Below the pieces are notes generated by a model that saw only the letters and a list, made by a program, of their open reading frames with translations, made no database searches and had not been told where the DNA came from. Made by a program: the position numbers and the translations under genes. 64,000 nt of DNA from Chryseobacterium shigense (lineage in GTDB: Bacteria; Bacteroidota; Bacteroidia; Flavobacteriales; Weeksellaceae). Shown here one piece after another: positions 26,601 through 36,011 of this stretch. Positions within the stretch are counted from its first letter, which is position 1. The number at the start of each line of letters is the position of its first letter. The DNA is taken from NCBI RefSeq assembly GCF_900156575.1, contig NZ_FTNY01000001.1, forward strand, positions 496,001 to 560,000. Reading direction: 5' to 3'.

Positions 26601-27834
26601 GAAATAACGGAGAAGACTTTGGTGCTACTTTTAAACCAACTGTTTTCTTTTTTGTTTTTCCGCTTTCTGCTATTTCGATTTCTCTGTTTTCAAACTCACA
26701 AATACTGATTAATCCTTTTTGAGATTTGAGCTTTCTTTGATAAAAAATAACAATATCCCGAATTTCCTCCTTTAACTCTTTGGTCAATTCCTTATGATAT
26801 TTTGATTGAATTTCCCATATTTTTTCAAATTCATCCAAATAATCCTGTCTGTAGAAAACCTGATTTTTAAGCTTCGTATGTGGATTTATTTTTAACTGGT
26901 GATATAAATATTCTCCAACAGTCTGATTATTGAAATACAATTCTTTGCTCCTGTCACTGATCGCGCCGAGATAACCACTGGAATTATTCAGATTACTGTT
27001 AATTTCCTGAAAAACAACAGCCAGACTTTCAAAATCTGATTGTTTTCTTACCGCTTCACTTCTCCAAAAGTATTTTTCTGATTTTTTCTCCTGCATCGTT
27101 CCGGTCTGCTTAATGCCTACAAGAGAAAATGGAATCTCTAATTCTTTCCAGGTTGCATTTCTATTCTTACCTCTAAGTCTTTCATAAAGTTCATTTGTGA
27201 AAATTTCAGGATTGAATTGTTTCTGAAAATCCCAGACTTTATCAAATTCCGCCTGTAAATCTGAACGGTAAAAATCAGGCAGTTGTTTTTTGCCCTGTTG
27301 TAAAAGTTGATATGAATATTCTCCGGGTGTCAAATTCTCTTCATACAATTTTTTGGCAACAGCCATTCCGTCTACGATCTGTCCATCGTCATCATTTTTA
27401 GCTTTACGGCTGCTTTTATATCCTCTTTTCTTATTGATAAGAAGCAGAACTCTGGCCAATTCTGAAAGTTCTATTTTTTCTTTTGCTGCCTTTGCTCTTA
27501 GTTCCTGAGTTTGAAATGTTGAGTTTTTGCCAACTTCTGCAAGGAGGTCGGTTTCTCTAAAAATATTGTTTTTCTTTAAAACATCAATAAGGTTGGACCT
27601 TCTTAACTTAAACCTCTGAAGATTTCTTCTCGCACTTCTGGCTAAAGTTCTTCCGGCATTGGTTGTAATCGGTTTTCCCTTTTCAAAATTTAATTGTTCA
27701 TCAACAGTTAATGGATTTACACGAACTCCCAGTTTGATAATTGTATTGTTTTCAGAATTTTCAGAATCCTCCTGAACGTAAGCCCAGCCAATTGATGAAA
27801 CTCCCAAGTCTAATCCTAAAATATTTCTAATCAT
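23602..27834 (-). CDS. cas9: CRISPR RNA-guided endonuclease Cas9 (type II-C)
   Basis: This is a 1410-aa Cas9. RuvC-I is ILGLDLGVSSIGWAYV with Asp at residue 9. The arginine-rich bridge helix ARSARRNLQRFKLRRSNL is near residues 65-82. RuvC-II is FAEIRIELAREL near 703, HNH is DIDHIIPQSRFF near 788 with the downstream SNKVL, and RuvC-III is HHAMDALTVAF near 955. All catalytic residues look intact. The length exceeds the ~1050-1100 aa of Neisseria or Campylobacter II-C enzymes but fits the large Bacteroidota branch. It is first in the cas9-cas1-cas2 operon and divergent from the tracrRNA gene. The PAM cannot be read from the sequence. Confidence 0.98.
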   Translation of the reverse strand: MIRNILGLDLGVSSIGWAYVQEDSENSENNTIIKLGVRVNPLTVDEQLNFEKGKPITTNAGRTLARSARRNLQRFKLRRSNLIDVLKKNNIFRETDLLAEVGKNSTFQTQELRAKAAKEKIELSELARVLLLINKKRGYKSSRKAKNDDDGQIVDGMAVAKKLYEENLTPGEYSYQLLQQGKKQLPDFYRSDLQAEFDKVWDFQKQFNPEIFTNELYERLRGKNRNATWKELEIPFSLVGIKQTGTMQEKKSEKYFWRSEAVRKQSDFESLAVVFQEINSNLNNSSGYLGAISDRSKELYFNNQTVGEYLYHQLKINPHTKLKNQVFYRQDYLDEFEKIWEIQSKYHKELTKELKEEIRDIVIFYQRKLKSQKGLISICEFENREIEIAESGKTKKKTVGLKVAPKSSPLFQEFKIWQVLNNLQFQNIESKEIFPIDLDFKQSIFNEVNTKGRLSAKEVLDIVGYSGKEWKTNFKDIEGNNTNENLYNAFLRIIANEGIEFPKEFKLTIDDEIKVAKINSSAETIKLFVKEKLSELGINTSILDFNPELDGSDFEKQVSYQLWHLLYSYEGDDSPSGNEKLYELLEKKFGLKKEHSKILAEIGFPQDYGSLSSKAMRKIYPYIKEHKYSVACNYAGYHHSKNSLTKEQLENRVLKEQLEILPKNSLRNPVVEKILNQMINLVNFLIDEYSEKDNDGHIVKHFKFAEIRIELARELKLNAEERATMTSEINKATIQHQKYSEVLQREFGIKSPSRNDIIRYKLYLELANNGYKDLYTDVKIERENLFTEKYDIDHIIPQSRFFDDSFSNKVLVPRGANLKKGNFTAFDYLEIEGKEKLEKFLNIIKELYDKGVITKAKYEKLQKKGIEIGDGFIERDLRNTQYIAKKAKEILFGITNSVVSTSGRITDKLREDWNLVNTMKELNLEKYKKLGLTETIINSKGEEKQRIIDWTKRNDHRHHAMDALTVAFTTHSHIQYLNYLNARKDEKHKEHQNIFAIENTITKVIEKKNGSKERRFIEPIKNLRVDAKRHLDEVLISHKAKNKVVTKNINKIKKKGSVVAKTELTPRGQLHKETIYGRSKFLKTKEEKISGKFDLETIHKVQNETFRNALLGRLQEFGGDPKKAFTGKNVISKNLIFLNDDKTEQLPETVSLAWYETGYTIRKVVNPDNFKDYKNIEKVTDKRIRDILTERLKAFNGNSKEAFSDLEKNPIWLNKAKGIVVKTVTITGINNAEALHYKKDHLGKEILDENGKKIAADFVSTGNNHHVAIYEDADGNLQERVVSFYEAVERVNQGLTIINKDYNQDLGWKFLFTMKQNEMFLFPSEDFNPKEIDLFDDKNLSLISKNLFRVQKFGSLLSGFWFRHHLETSVEVNSKLKDISYKVIQSSNNLKPIVKVRLNHLGRIVQVGEY

Positions 27835-27924
27835 AAGTATCAGTTTTTTAAAGCAAATAAAAATAACAAGAAAAAAATTATTAAAAATGAGGTTTTCCGT
27901 AAATCAACTATATAATTTTTCTCT

Positions 27925-27932
27925 TATATTTG
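27925..27932 (+). promoter_or_regulatory. tracrRNA promoter -7 box
   Basis: TATATTTG is a perfect TAnnTTTG match ending 4 nt before the anti-repeat. It predicts a start within the first few bases of the anti-repeat. Confidence 0.65.
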
Positions 27933-27936
27933 TATC

Positions 27937-28013
27937 AATAATTTTGAAAAGCAATTCACAATAAGGATTATTCCGTTGTGAAAACATTCAAGGCGGGGCA
28001 ACTCGCCTTTTTT
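27937..28013 (+). ncRNA. tracrRNA
   Basis: The anti-repeat at 27937-27961 (ends GCAATTCACAA) is complementary to nt 2-26 of the CRISPR repeat with two central mismatches that would form the usual bulge. A short nexus hairpin (AGGA-ttat-TCC) follows. The end is a terminator hairpin starting GGCGGGGCAAC and closing CGCC, followed by six T. Size is about 75 nt. It is transcribed divergently from cas9 and sets crRNA polarity. This is the standard II-C arrangement. Confidence 0.9.
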
Positions 28014-28053
28014 CATTCCAAAAATGCTATTTTAGCCATCCGAAAACAAAATA

Positions 28054-30177
28054 ATGACGACCGTAACCTTTATACAGCAACAGCTCGATATACCCGAAAA
28101 GAGCATCAACAATACCCTTCAATTACTCGCAGAAGACTGCACCATTCCGTTTATCTCCCGTTATAGAAAGGATAAGACCGGAAATCTGGATGAAGTTCAG
28201 ATCGAGCAGATCTCTAAAATCAGCAAACAGTTTGAAGAAATTATCAAGCGAAAGGAAAGCATCCTGAAATCGATTGAAGAACAGAATGCCTTAAGTCCAG
28301 AACTCAAGCAGAGAATTGAAGAAAGCTTCGATATTCTGGAGCTGGAAGACTTGTACCTTCCATTCAAAAAACGCAGAAAGACCAAAGCGGATACAGCCAA
28401 AGAGAAAGGTTTGGAACCCTTAGCAAGGATTATTATGAGCCAGAAAAGCAATGATCTGCCGTTTCTGGCTTCCAAATACCTGAACAGTGACGTTTCATCT
28501 GAAGAAGAAGCACTTCAGGGCGCAAGAGACATCATGGCGGAATGGATCAATGAAAACATGTACGTTCGTAAAAACCTTCGCCGACTGTTTCAGCGCAAGG
28601 CTGTGATCACCTCTAAAGCTGTCAAGGCTAAAAAAGACGAAGAAGATGCCCAGAAATTCTCACAATATTTCGAATGGGAAGAAAATCTGAACAGAATCCC
28701 TTCTCACAGGCTTTTGGCAATGCTCAGAGCCGAATCTGAGGGCTTTGTGAAAGTGAATATTGGTATTGATAAAGATGAAGCCGTTGATTTTGTAGAAAAA
28801 GCCATCATTAAGTCCAATAATGAAAGTTCGGAACAGATCGCTATGGCCATTAAAGACAGCTACAAAAGGCTTTTAGAACCTGCTATTTCCAATGAGGCTT
28901 TACAGGAAGCCAAAGAAAAAGCAGATAAAAAGGCCATTGAAATATTCTCTGAAAACCTGAGTCAGCTGCTGCTGGCTCCGCCTTTAGGAGAAAAAAGGAT
29001 TTTAGCCATTGATCCGGGTTACAAAAGCGGATGTAAAGTGGTCTGCATTGACGAAAAAGGGGACCTTCTCCACAATGAAACCCTCTACCCTCACGCTCCG
29101 CAGAACGAAAGTGGAATGGCGATGAAAAAAATCCGTTCTATGGTGAATGCCTATCATATTGAGGCCATATCCATCGGAAACGGAACAGCGAGCCGTGAAA
29201 CAGAATTTTTCATTAAAAAAATTGCTTTTGATAAGCCTTTGCAGGTTTTTGTGGTTTCGGAAGCGGGAGCATCGGTCTATTCTGCAAGTAAGATCGCAAG
29301 AGACGAGTTTCCGTCTTACGATGTGACGGTGCGTGGAGCGGTTTCTATCGGAAGAAGACTGTCAGATCCGCTGGCAGAATTGGTGAAAATTGACGCCAAA
29401 TCGATTGGTGTGGGGCAATATCAGCACGATGTAGACCAAACCCGGTTGAAAAACGAACTTGATTCAACGGTGATGAAATGTGTGAATTCCGTGGGAATCA
29501 ATTTAAATACAGCCAGTAAATCATTGTTGAGCTATGTTTCCGGAATCGGAGAAAAAATGGCGGAAAACATCGTTAACTACCGTACTGAAAATGGTGCTTT
29601 TGAAGATAGAAAACAACTGAAGAAAGTTCCAAGACTGGGTGAAAAAGCTTATCAGCAGGCGGCAGCGTTTGTAAGAATTGCCAATGCCAAAAATCCTCTG
29701 GACAATTCTGCCGTGCATCCGGAAGCTTATGGAATTGTAGAAAAAATGGCTAAAGATTTAGGCATTAAAACCAATGAATTGATTGCCAGTAAAGAAAAAA
29801 CAGCTTTGGTAAATCCTGAAAAATACACCACAGAGGAGATCGGAATTTTAGGGATCAAAGATATTTTAAAGGAGCTTGAAAAACCAGGCTTAGACCCCAG
29901 AAAAGCGGCCAAAGTGTTTGAATTTGATCCTAACGTAAAAAGCATCCGGGATTTGAAACCAGGCATGATTCTTCCCGGAATTGTTAATAACATTACCGCA
30001 TTCGGGTGTTTTGTAGATATGGGAATCAAAGAAAGCGGGCTGGTTCATATTTCTCAACTGAAGGACGGATTTGTCTCTGATGTGAATGAAGTAGTCAAGC
30101 TTCATCAGCATGTGCACGTAAAAGTGACGGAAGTAGACGAAGCCAGAAAAAGAGTCCAACTAAGCATGATTCTGTAA
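28054..30177 (+). CDS. tex: Tex-like RNA-binding protein
   Basis: This is a 707-aa protein in the Tex/Spt6-like family. It has an N-terminal helical Tex_N region and a YqgF-like domain around residues 320-450 (LAIDPGYKSGCKVV). Helix-hairpin-helix motifs (SYVSGIGEKMAENIVNYR) are near 490, and a C-terminal S1 domain (GMILPGIVNNITAFGCFVDM) is near 640. It binds nucleic acid and acts in transcription or RNA quality control. The ATG lies 41 nt after the tracrRNA terminator, so read-through from the tracrRNA promoter is possible. Confidence 0.95.
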   Translation: MTTVTFIQQQLDIPEKSINNTLQLLAEDCTIPFISRYRKDKTGNLDEVQIEQISKISKQFEEIIKRKESILKSIEEQNALSPELKQRIEESFDILELEDLYLPFKKRRKTKADTAKEKGLEPLARIIMSQKSNDLPFLASKYLNSDVSSEEEALQGARDIMAEWINENMYVRKNLRRLFQRKAVITSKAVKAKKDEEDAQKFSQYFEWEENLNRIPSHRLLAMLRAESEGFVKVNIGIDKDEAVDFVEKAIIKSNNESSEQIAMAIKDSYKRLLEPAISNEALQEAKEKADKKAIEIFSENLSQLLLAPPLGEKRILAIDPGYKSGCKVVCIDEKGDLLHNETLYPHAPQNESGMAMKKIRSMVNAYHIEAISIGNGTASRETEFFIKKIAFDKPLQVFVVSEAGASVYSASKIARDEFPSYDVTVRGAVSIGRRLSDPLAELVKIDAKSIGVGQYQHDVDQTRLKNELDSTVMKCVNSVGINLNTASKSLLSYVSGIGEKMAENIVNYRTENGAFEDRKQLKKVPRLGEKAYQQAAAFVRIANAKNPLDNSAVHPEAYGIVEKMAKDLGIKTNELIASKEKTALVNPEKYTTEEIGILGIKDILKELEKPGLDPRKAAKVFEFDPNVKSIRDLKPGMILPGIVNNITAFGCFVDMGIKESGLVHISQLKDGFVSDVNEVVKLHQHVHVKVTEVDEARKRVQLSMIL

Positions 30178-30188
30178 GTCACACCTGA

Positions 30189-30854
<666 letters not shown>

Positions 30855-30904
30855 TCTTCTATTTCTGAATCTTAATAAAATTAAGTCGGGAACTCGTCAG
30901 AACT

Positions 30905-31471
30905 ATGAAAATATCACAACTCAAGGACAGAAGAATAATCCACAGGCCAACCCGTCAGTTTGATGAATTTGGATACAGGATTTATAATTCTTTTGAATAT
31001 GATTTTCCCTACGAAACGACTTATAAAGGCAACGAAAGAGAAAGACTTTTCGCTAAGCTTATTGATATATTGCCCTTCTTTCTTATTTTCTTCTTTCTGT
31101 TTGGAAAAATAGCAATGATCAGCTTTCTGTATTCCATTCCGTGTGTCATTATTTCGGGGAGTCTATGCGAATGGTATTGGGGAACGACTTTAGGAAAGGC
31201 TATATTTAAAATAAAGGTAATTGATGATTTTGGAAACTTTCCCAGCCTGTTATTATCTTTAAAAAGAAACTTTTTGTGTCTCGCCAATTTCTGGCCTGTG
31301 TTTATAGATTATGTCCCACCAGCCAATCATGCATGGGAAAAAGAATTTACTGAGATGCATTTCAGCATGAATATCAACAACAAAATCTGTAAGACTTACA
31401 TCGTTAAAGAAAATAAAAGGCAGGAAATAAGAAATCTCCTTTACCTACAAAAAACAAAGGCTGTACAATAA
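30905..31471 (+). CDS. RDD-family membrane protein
   Basis: This is a 188-aa protein with two transmembrane segments (residues about 52-68 and 72-88). The RDD-like second half has WGTTLGKAIFKIKVIDDFG. A soluble N-terminal 45 residues and a basic C-terminus flank the membrane part. RDD proteins are small inner-membrane proteins, some with transport roles. The true RDD motif is only partly kept (KLIDILPFFL). Function unknown. Confidence 0.7.
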   Translation: MKISQLKDRRIIHRPTRQFDEFGYRIYNSFEYDFPYETTYKGNERERLFAKLIDILPFFLIFFFLFGKIAMISFLYSIPCVIISGSLCEWYWGTTLGKAIFKIKVIDDFGNFPSLLLSLKRNFLCLANFWPVFIDYVPPANHAWEKEFTEMHFSMNINNKICKTYIVKENKRQEIRNLLYLQKTKAVQ

Positions 31472-31489
31472 TAATCTGTACGGCCTTTT
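31456..31489 (+). terminator. Terminator overlapping the RDD gene end
   Basis: AAAGGCTGTACA pairs with TGTACGGCCTTT (one G-U) across a 9-nt loop and is followed by T. The left arm lies inside the last codons. Confidence 0.7.
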
Positions 31490-31612
31490 ATATTATAAAG
31501 GATTATAACAAAAGCAGAATTACGGGTCAATCATCCTATCAATCTCAACATTAATCTTAGTCTCAAACCCAATGTCTCATATCTGGTGTCTAGTATTTAA
31601 CGTCTATCCCCA

Positions 31613-33184
31613 CTATCTATACTCCTTAGAATCCCTCCTAGGTTCCTTAGCTTCCGGCCATTGTACCGTTCCGCCTTTATCGTCCTGAGGCATTACTCTT
31701 CTTTCTCTGCTTGTCAATTCAGGATCTTCTGAGGCCATATAGGCCAATGCAGCCGTTAAAACCACATTATTTTTCACCTCATCAAAAACGATTTTGTCGT
31801 AAGTGTCTTTTGTGGTGTGCCATGTATAACCGAAATACCCCCAGTTCAGAGAGCTCAGAGAAAATCCCGGTACTCCCGAGGCTACAAATGAAGCATGGTC
31901 AGAACCTCCGCCACCTGGCATTCCAGGGAAATCTGTTTTAATCTGATCTCTAACGGTTTTAGGAACTCCATTGAGCCATTTTCCAATATAACTATAAGAA
32001 TCTACGAATCCCTGACCACTGATATTGATCACGCGCCCCGTTCCGTTATCCTGATTGAACACCGCCTGAGTTCCTTTCATAATCTGCGGATTATCTGCAA
32101 CGAAGCCTCTTGATCCGTTTAATCCCTGCTCTTCACTGCCCCAAAGTCCTACAACGATGGTTCTCTTGTTGTTCGGGTAATATTTTTTCAGGATTCTCAT
32201 CGCCTCAAGCATGGTAAGGGTACCTGTTCCGTTGTCTGTGGCGCCCTGCGCTCCGTCCCACGAATCAAGGTGAGCAGAAAGGATCACATATTCTTCCGGC
32301 TTTTCCTTTCCTTTGATGATTCCTATCGTATTAAAGTTTTTTGCATCGGGAAGAATCTTAGACTGTGCTTCTACTTTAATCTTGGGCTTAGCTCCATTTT
32401 CTGCCATTCTGTAAAGCATTCCATAATCCTCTACCTCAATGTCGATCATTGGGATCTTTGAGGTTTTGGCCCCAAAAATTCTGTTGGCACCCATAATTCC
32501 CGTCCAGTTGGAAATAGCTATTCCGGCTGCTCCGGCTTTTTCCAATGCTTCAGGAAGCGTATTATTATCATAGCCGATATTTTTCACATAATCGCGGAAA
32601 TCTTTGGAAGCCTGTTCTTTTTCTGCTTTCAGTTTTTCGTACAGCTCCGGCGTGGCAAATTCTTTGATCTGCTCGTCAGAACGTCCTATTTTCTGGTATT
32701 GTGCGATAAGTACTATTTTTCCTTTTGCGGAAGGAAGCCACGCATCAAATTCAGCTTTAGTAGAAACTTTGGGAAGTACTACCACCTCTGCTTCCACTGC
32801 TTTTTTAGTGGCGGGGCTCCAGGCAAGCTGTGTTGCAGCCAATGATTTCACACGAGGATACGTCATATCTACATGCGTAATACCCCGCTGCCACCCTTTC
32901 CATGTTCCGAACTGCTGAAGGCTGGATTCTATTCCCCATGAACGGAGTTTAGCAGCGGACCATTCATTCGCAGCCAACATCTCCGGAGTTCCTACAAGGC
33001 GAGGTCCGATACCGTCAAGAAGCTCATACGCCATATTTTCAAGCTGAGAACTGTTGTTGATTTCATCTACAAAGCTTTTTACAATAGGGTCAAGTTTTTC
33101 TTTCGGATCTACTTTCACCTGAGCCCATGAGAACTGGGCAGCCAGCACAACTGCCGGAACAGCAAAAAATCTATTTATCTTCAT
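31613..33184 (-). CDS. M28-family zinc metallopeptidase, secreted
   Basis: This is a 523-aa protein with a signal peptide (MKINRFFAVPAVVLAAQFSWA). A PA-like inserted region lies around residues 130-260. Zinc ligands of M28 are visible: SAHLDSWDGAQGATDNGTG near residue 303 (His and Asp), GSEEQGLNGS near 352 (catalytic and ligand Glu), and a late His in YTWHTTKDTYD. It is an aminopeptidase- or carboxypeptidase-type enzyme acting outside the inner membrane. A TATCTTTA box lies upstream on the minus strand. Confidence 0.9.
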   Translation of the reverse strand: MKINRFFAVPAVVLAAQFSWAQVKVDPKEKLDPIVKSFVDEINNSSQLENMAYELLDGIGPRLVGTPEMLAANEWSAAKLRSWGIESSLQQFGTWKGWQRGITHVDMTYPRVKSLAATQLAWSPATKKAVEAEVVVLPKVSTKAEFDAWLPSAKGKIVLIAQYQKIGRSDEQIKEFATPELYEKLKAEKEQASKDFRDYVKNIGYDNNTLPEALEKAGAAGIAISNWTGIMGANRIFGAKTSKIPMIDIEVEDYGMLYRMAENGAKPKIKVEAQSKILPDAKNFNTIGIIKGKEKPEEYVILSAHLDSWDGAQGATDNGTGTLTMLEAMRILKKYYPNNKRTIVVGLWGSEEQGLNGSRGFVADNPQIMKGTQAVFNQDNGTGRVINISGQGFVDSYSYIGKWLNGVPKTVRDQIKTDFPGMPGGGGSDHASFVASGVPGFSLSSLNWGYFGYTWHTTKDTYDKIVFDEVKNNVVLTAALAYMASEDPELTSRERRVMPQDDKGGTVQWPEAKEPRRDSKEYR

Positions 33185-33368
33185 AACATATATTGAATGC
33201 TTAAAGATAAAAGAATTTGTGGGAATGAAGAAGAAAACGGAGCGTTAAAAGGGGAAATTTGGTGATTTGATAATGGAATGTTGTGGCTCCATGTAAAAAA
33301 TCACAGTGGCTCTTTAAATACAGAGTTCAAGAGAAAAATTACAACGAATGATTACTGAAGATCAGATC

Positions 33369-33396
33369 AAAAAAAAGCCGGCTCACTGAGCCGGCT
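33369..33396 (-). terminator. Strong terminator of the histone H1-like gene
   Basis: On the minus strand, AGCCGGCTCA-g-TGAGCCGGCT (perfect 10-bp stem) is followed by seven to eight T. Confidence 0.9.
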
Positions 33397-33406
33397 GGAG
33401 AACGAA

Positions 33407-33583
33407 TTATTTTTTAGCTTCGTCAACTGAAACTTTTCTGAATTCTTTGAACAATTTGCTAAGTTCTAAAGCTGATTTACGAGCTCTTGTACCTGCAGCT
33501 TTGTTTCCTTTTTCTGCTTGTTGGTTAGCCTCACTTGCAAACGCTTCGAATTCAGCGTTGATTTTTTCAATTAGTTCTTTCAT
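33407..33583 (-). CDS. Histone H1-like nucleoid protein
   Basis: This 58-aa protein begins MKELIEKINAEFEAFASEAN and has the central basic segment GTRARKSALELSKLFKEFRK. It matches the short Hc1/histone H1-like proteins of Bacteroidetes, predicted to coat DNA. Ten of 58 residues are Lys and three are Arg, in an all-helical pattern. It has a perfect -7 box and a strong terminator, fitting an abundant transcript. Confidence 0.85.
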   Translation of the reverse strand: MKELIEKINAEFEAFASEANQQAEKGNKAAGTRARKSALELSKLFKEFRKVSVDEAKK

Positions 33584-33603
33584 TATTTTTAAAATTTAGG
33601 GTG

Positions 33604-33611
33604 CAAATATA
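33604..33611 (-). promoter_or_regulatory. -7 box of the histone H1-like gene
   Basis: TATATTTG on the minus strand is a perfect TAnnTTTG match, 20 nt before the ATG. Confidence 0.55.
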
Positions 33612-33760
33612 GGTTTTATGGTAATTCCAGCCTAGCTCCGGATAAAAAATTTTGGTTCCAAATGCTATTTTTTTCTTTTTTTCCTCCACCGAACCGTCAT
33701 TTTTTACGTTTATGTTAAAAATTCCGATCTTTTATTAGACCTGGTCGCTCTTTATAAGGA

Positions 33761-34618
33761 TTATTCAAGGATTATATCATCCATTTGTCTTGTACATTTA
33801 TTCTTATTCCAAAATTCTATGACCGTCATATATCCCTCATTGCAGCTGCAGGCCTTTTGCGGGTCAGAAAATGCAGAAGATTTTAAAACCGGATGCCGCT
33901 TCTTATCCAACCGGTAAGATTCATTAACACTATATTGACTTATCACTTGTTTATAACTTTCATCACCATCAAAATACTGATATTCTTCAAACAGAATATC
34001 GTTTTTATAAACTGACGAGAGTACCCGATCGTAATTGTGTTCTGTGTATTCGTAGGTATATTCATCAAATTCATTTCCTCTCTGGTGGAAAGAATAAGCC
34101 ACATCACCGTTTTTATCCTTTAGATAATACCGAACTTCATAGTCTGGATCATTTTCTTTGTCGCTTCTGTAGAAGGAAAGATACTTATTCTTAGGATCGG
34201 GGCTGACTTTATCGGGAGAGAAACTTTCTATCTTTTCTGTACCTCTGTATACCGGATTCAGTCCATCATTAATGAAATACAGCTTTCTGTTATCTTCTTT
34301 CTTCTGTGCATAATAAAAATTTCCGTCATAGCTTGTTTCAAACTGCACTTTTTCCTCACATTTAAAATCAACTGTATTGGCTTCAAAAAATCGGGGCAAC
34401 CGGATTCTTTCCAGGTCTTCAAATCTTCCGTATATGGCAACTGGTTTTTATATCACAAACCCATTATCAGAGCTGGGAAATTTGATCTCAGAAATCAATT
34501 TCTCATTATTAATACAGGTGGTTTTCAGCGATTTAAAAACACATTCCACCCCATAAATATATCGCTGTCCGAAAATAAAAACCGGGAATAAAGCAGCTAA
34601 CAGTATATTGACTTTCAT
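33761..34618 (-). pseudogene. Secreted protein gene interrupted by an in-frame stop
   Basis: Reading from the ATG at 34618 gives a signal peptide (MKVNILLAALFPVFIFGQ), then 38 more codons to a TAA at 34448-34450. The same frame then continues without another stop to 33761, giving a 285-codon gene with one nonsense codon. The region after the stop (from KPVAIYGRFEDL) has no good start of its own except a TTG at 34399. The protein is rich in Asp, Tyr and Lys, and has a CSC near the end. No family is recognised. A single substitution or a sequencing error would explain the break; TAT or TAC would restore it. Confidence 0.7.
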
Positions 34619-34659
34619 ACCTCCTAAAATACAAAAAAGTATGCTTCAAACCGACAATC

Positions 34660-36009
34660 TTACAAAACCGTCTGCTTCCTGAAATTGATGCTTCCCATGA
34701 AATAAAACAACAAACTGAACAGCAATAGCGGACCCAGCATCGCCAACCAATGGATTGTGCTACGTTCATTATAATATTCCAGCTGAAATTGATTCCAATC
34801 GATGCTTCGCGTAGGTTCATTCGAGAAGATTTTGGGATAAAAGAAAAGTCTTTTACTTTCATGGAACCTTTCTGCTGCCTGTATAAACCTCAACTGATCA
34901 GCCAGTCCGGAACCCGTAAGATCACTCAACTGAACCTGTACGTGCAGCCCCGGAACAAAGTAAGAAAGCGTCCGGCTCATTTCTTCTCTTTTCCAAAGCT
35001 TGGCTTTCAGCTGATCCGACTGAATTTTAGATTCATCATCTCCCATCTGCTGCATGGCATAATACCAAAGCCAGTGGAAACTTTCTTTCGGAAAGCCATA
35101 AGACCGGAACTGAGGATAGTGTTTATAAAATTTTTCCAAAGTCGGCTTCTGATCGGTATCCCATTTTTCATGATAAGCTTCCCTCTGCCCGATGGCGGTA
35201 TCCAATGCTTCCGGAATCGGGTATCGGCTTAAAATAAAATGATTGAGAACAGCCGGAAGGATAATCGTCAGGGTAATCCAGAAAGACAAAAGACCTGCTG
35301 CCCCTGCTCTGGAACTTTTATTCCAGGAAACGACCCAGAAACTTAAAGAAAACCATACAACAATATAGAAGAGCGACACTAAAACAAAACCTGCCAGTGC
35401 TCCATTAATAGTTAAATTCAAAAGAGGAACCGCCAGAATGATCAGCAACAGCAAAACCCCGGCAATAGCGGTAAAACGGACCACAAACTTTTTAAACAGA
35501 ATTCTGAAAGGCTTTTGTGACTGTACAGACAGGAGAATCCATGTACTTTCTTCTTTTTCTTCCGACAGCAAATTATAGCAGAAGGAAATAATCACCAGCG
35601 GAAACAGAAAAATGATCACAAAACCAAGATCCAAGCTCCCCAAAAGCAGGCTGACAGGATTCTGAAGATCGGTATCATACTTCTGTCCTTCCAGATTTCG
35701 GATGGTCAAACTCCGGATGGAAGGATTAACATCTCTCTGCCCGATTGATAATGCATTCAAAGGATCTGTATGATTGACCAATCCAAATTTGAGATAATAC
35801 AGCAAAAGTCCCAGATCTTTTTCTATATATCCCGTATATCTCTGAATATGCTCCTTCTGATACACTGCTGTTTGCTCAATATTGGCTTTCTGCTTATCTA
35901 CAAACTGCCTTCCCACAAAAATACTGACGAGTCCTGATAATAACAGGAACAGCATTCCCAGATAGGCAGACTGGGAACGAATGAAGTTCTTAAATAATAA
36001 AAGGTACAT
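34660..36009 (-). CDS. ABC-2 type permease, DUF3526 family (second copy)
   Basis: This is a 449-aa membrane protein with an N-terminal transmembrane helix (SAYLGMLFLLLSGLVSIFVG), a large periplasmic region, and a helix bundle between residues 125 and 260. A last helix (LAMLGPLLLFSLLFYFMG) is near the C-terminus. This is the DUF3526 layout of ABC permeases. It starts 2 nt after the stop of its paralogue and belongs to the run ATPase, TonB receptor, permease, permease. The transported substrate is unknown. Confidence 0.8.
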   Translation of the reverse strand: MYLLLFKNFIRSQSAYLGMLFLLLSGLVSIFVGRQFVDKQKANIEQTAVYQKEHIQRYTGYIEKDLGLLLYYLKFGLVNHTDPLNALSIGQRDVNPSIRSLTIRNLEGQKYDTDLQNPVSLLLGSLDLGFVIIFLFPLVIISFCYNLLSEEKEESTWILLSVQSQKPFRILFKKFVVRFTAIAGVLLLLIILAVPLLNLTINGALAGFVLVSLFYIVVWFSLSFWVVSWNKSSRAGAAGLLSFWITLTIILPAVLNHFILSRYPIPEALDTAIGQREAYHEKWDTDQKPTLEKFYKHYPQFRSYGFPKESFHWLWYYAMQQMGDDESKIQSDQLKAKLWKREEMSRTLSYFVPGLHVQVQLSDLTGSGLADQLRFIQAAERFHESKRLFFYPKIFSNEPTRSIDWNQFQLEYYNERSTIHWLAMLGPLLLFSLLFYFMGSINFRKQTVL

Positions 36010-36011
36010 GA

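Noticed and set aside
27978-28166. Open frame of 62 codons over the tracrRNA
   Set aside because: It overlaps the tracrRNA terminator and the tex start in another frame; no family similarity.
34258-34440. Separate short gene starting MPYTEDLK
   Set aside because: It is out of frame with the broken secreted-protein gene, whose own frame reads through the same bases with a better fit.
34533-34862. 109-codon minus-strand frame
   Set aside because: It lies across the permease C-terminus and the signal peptide of the broken gene in another frame.
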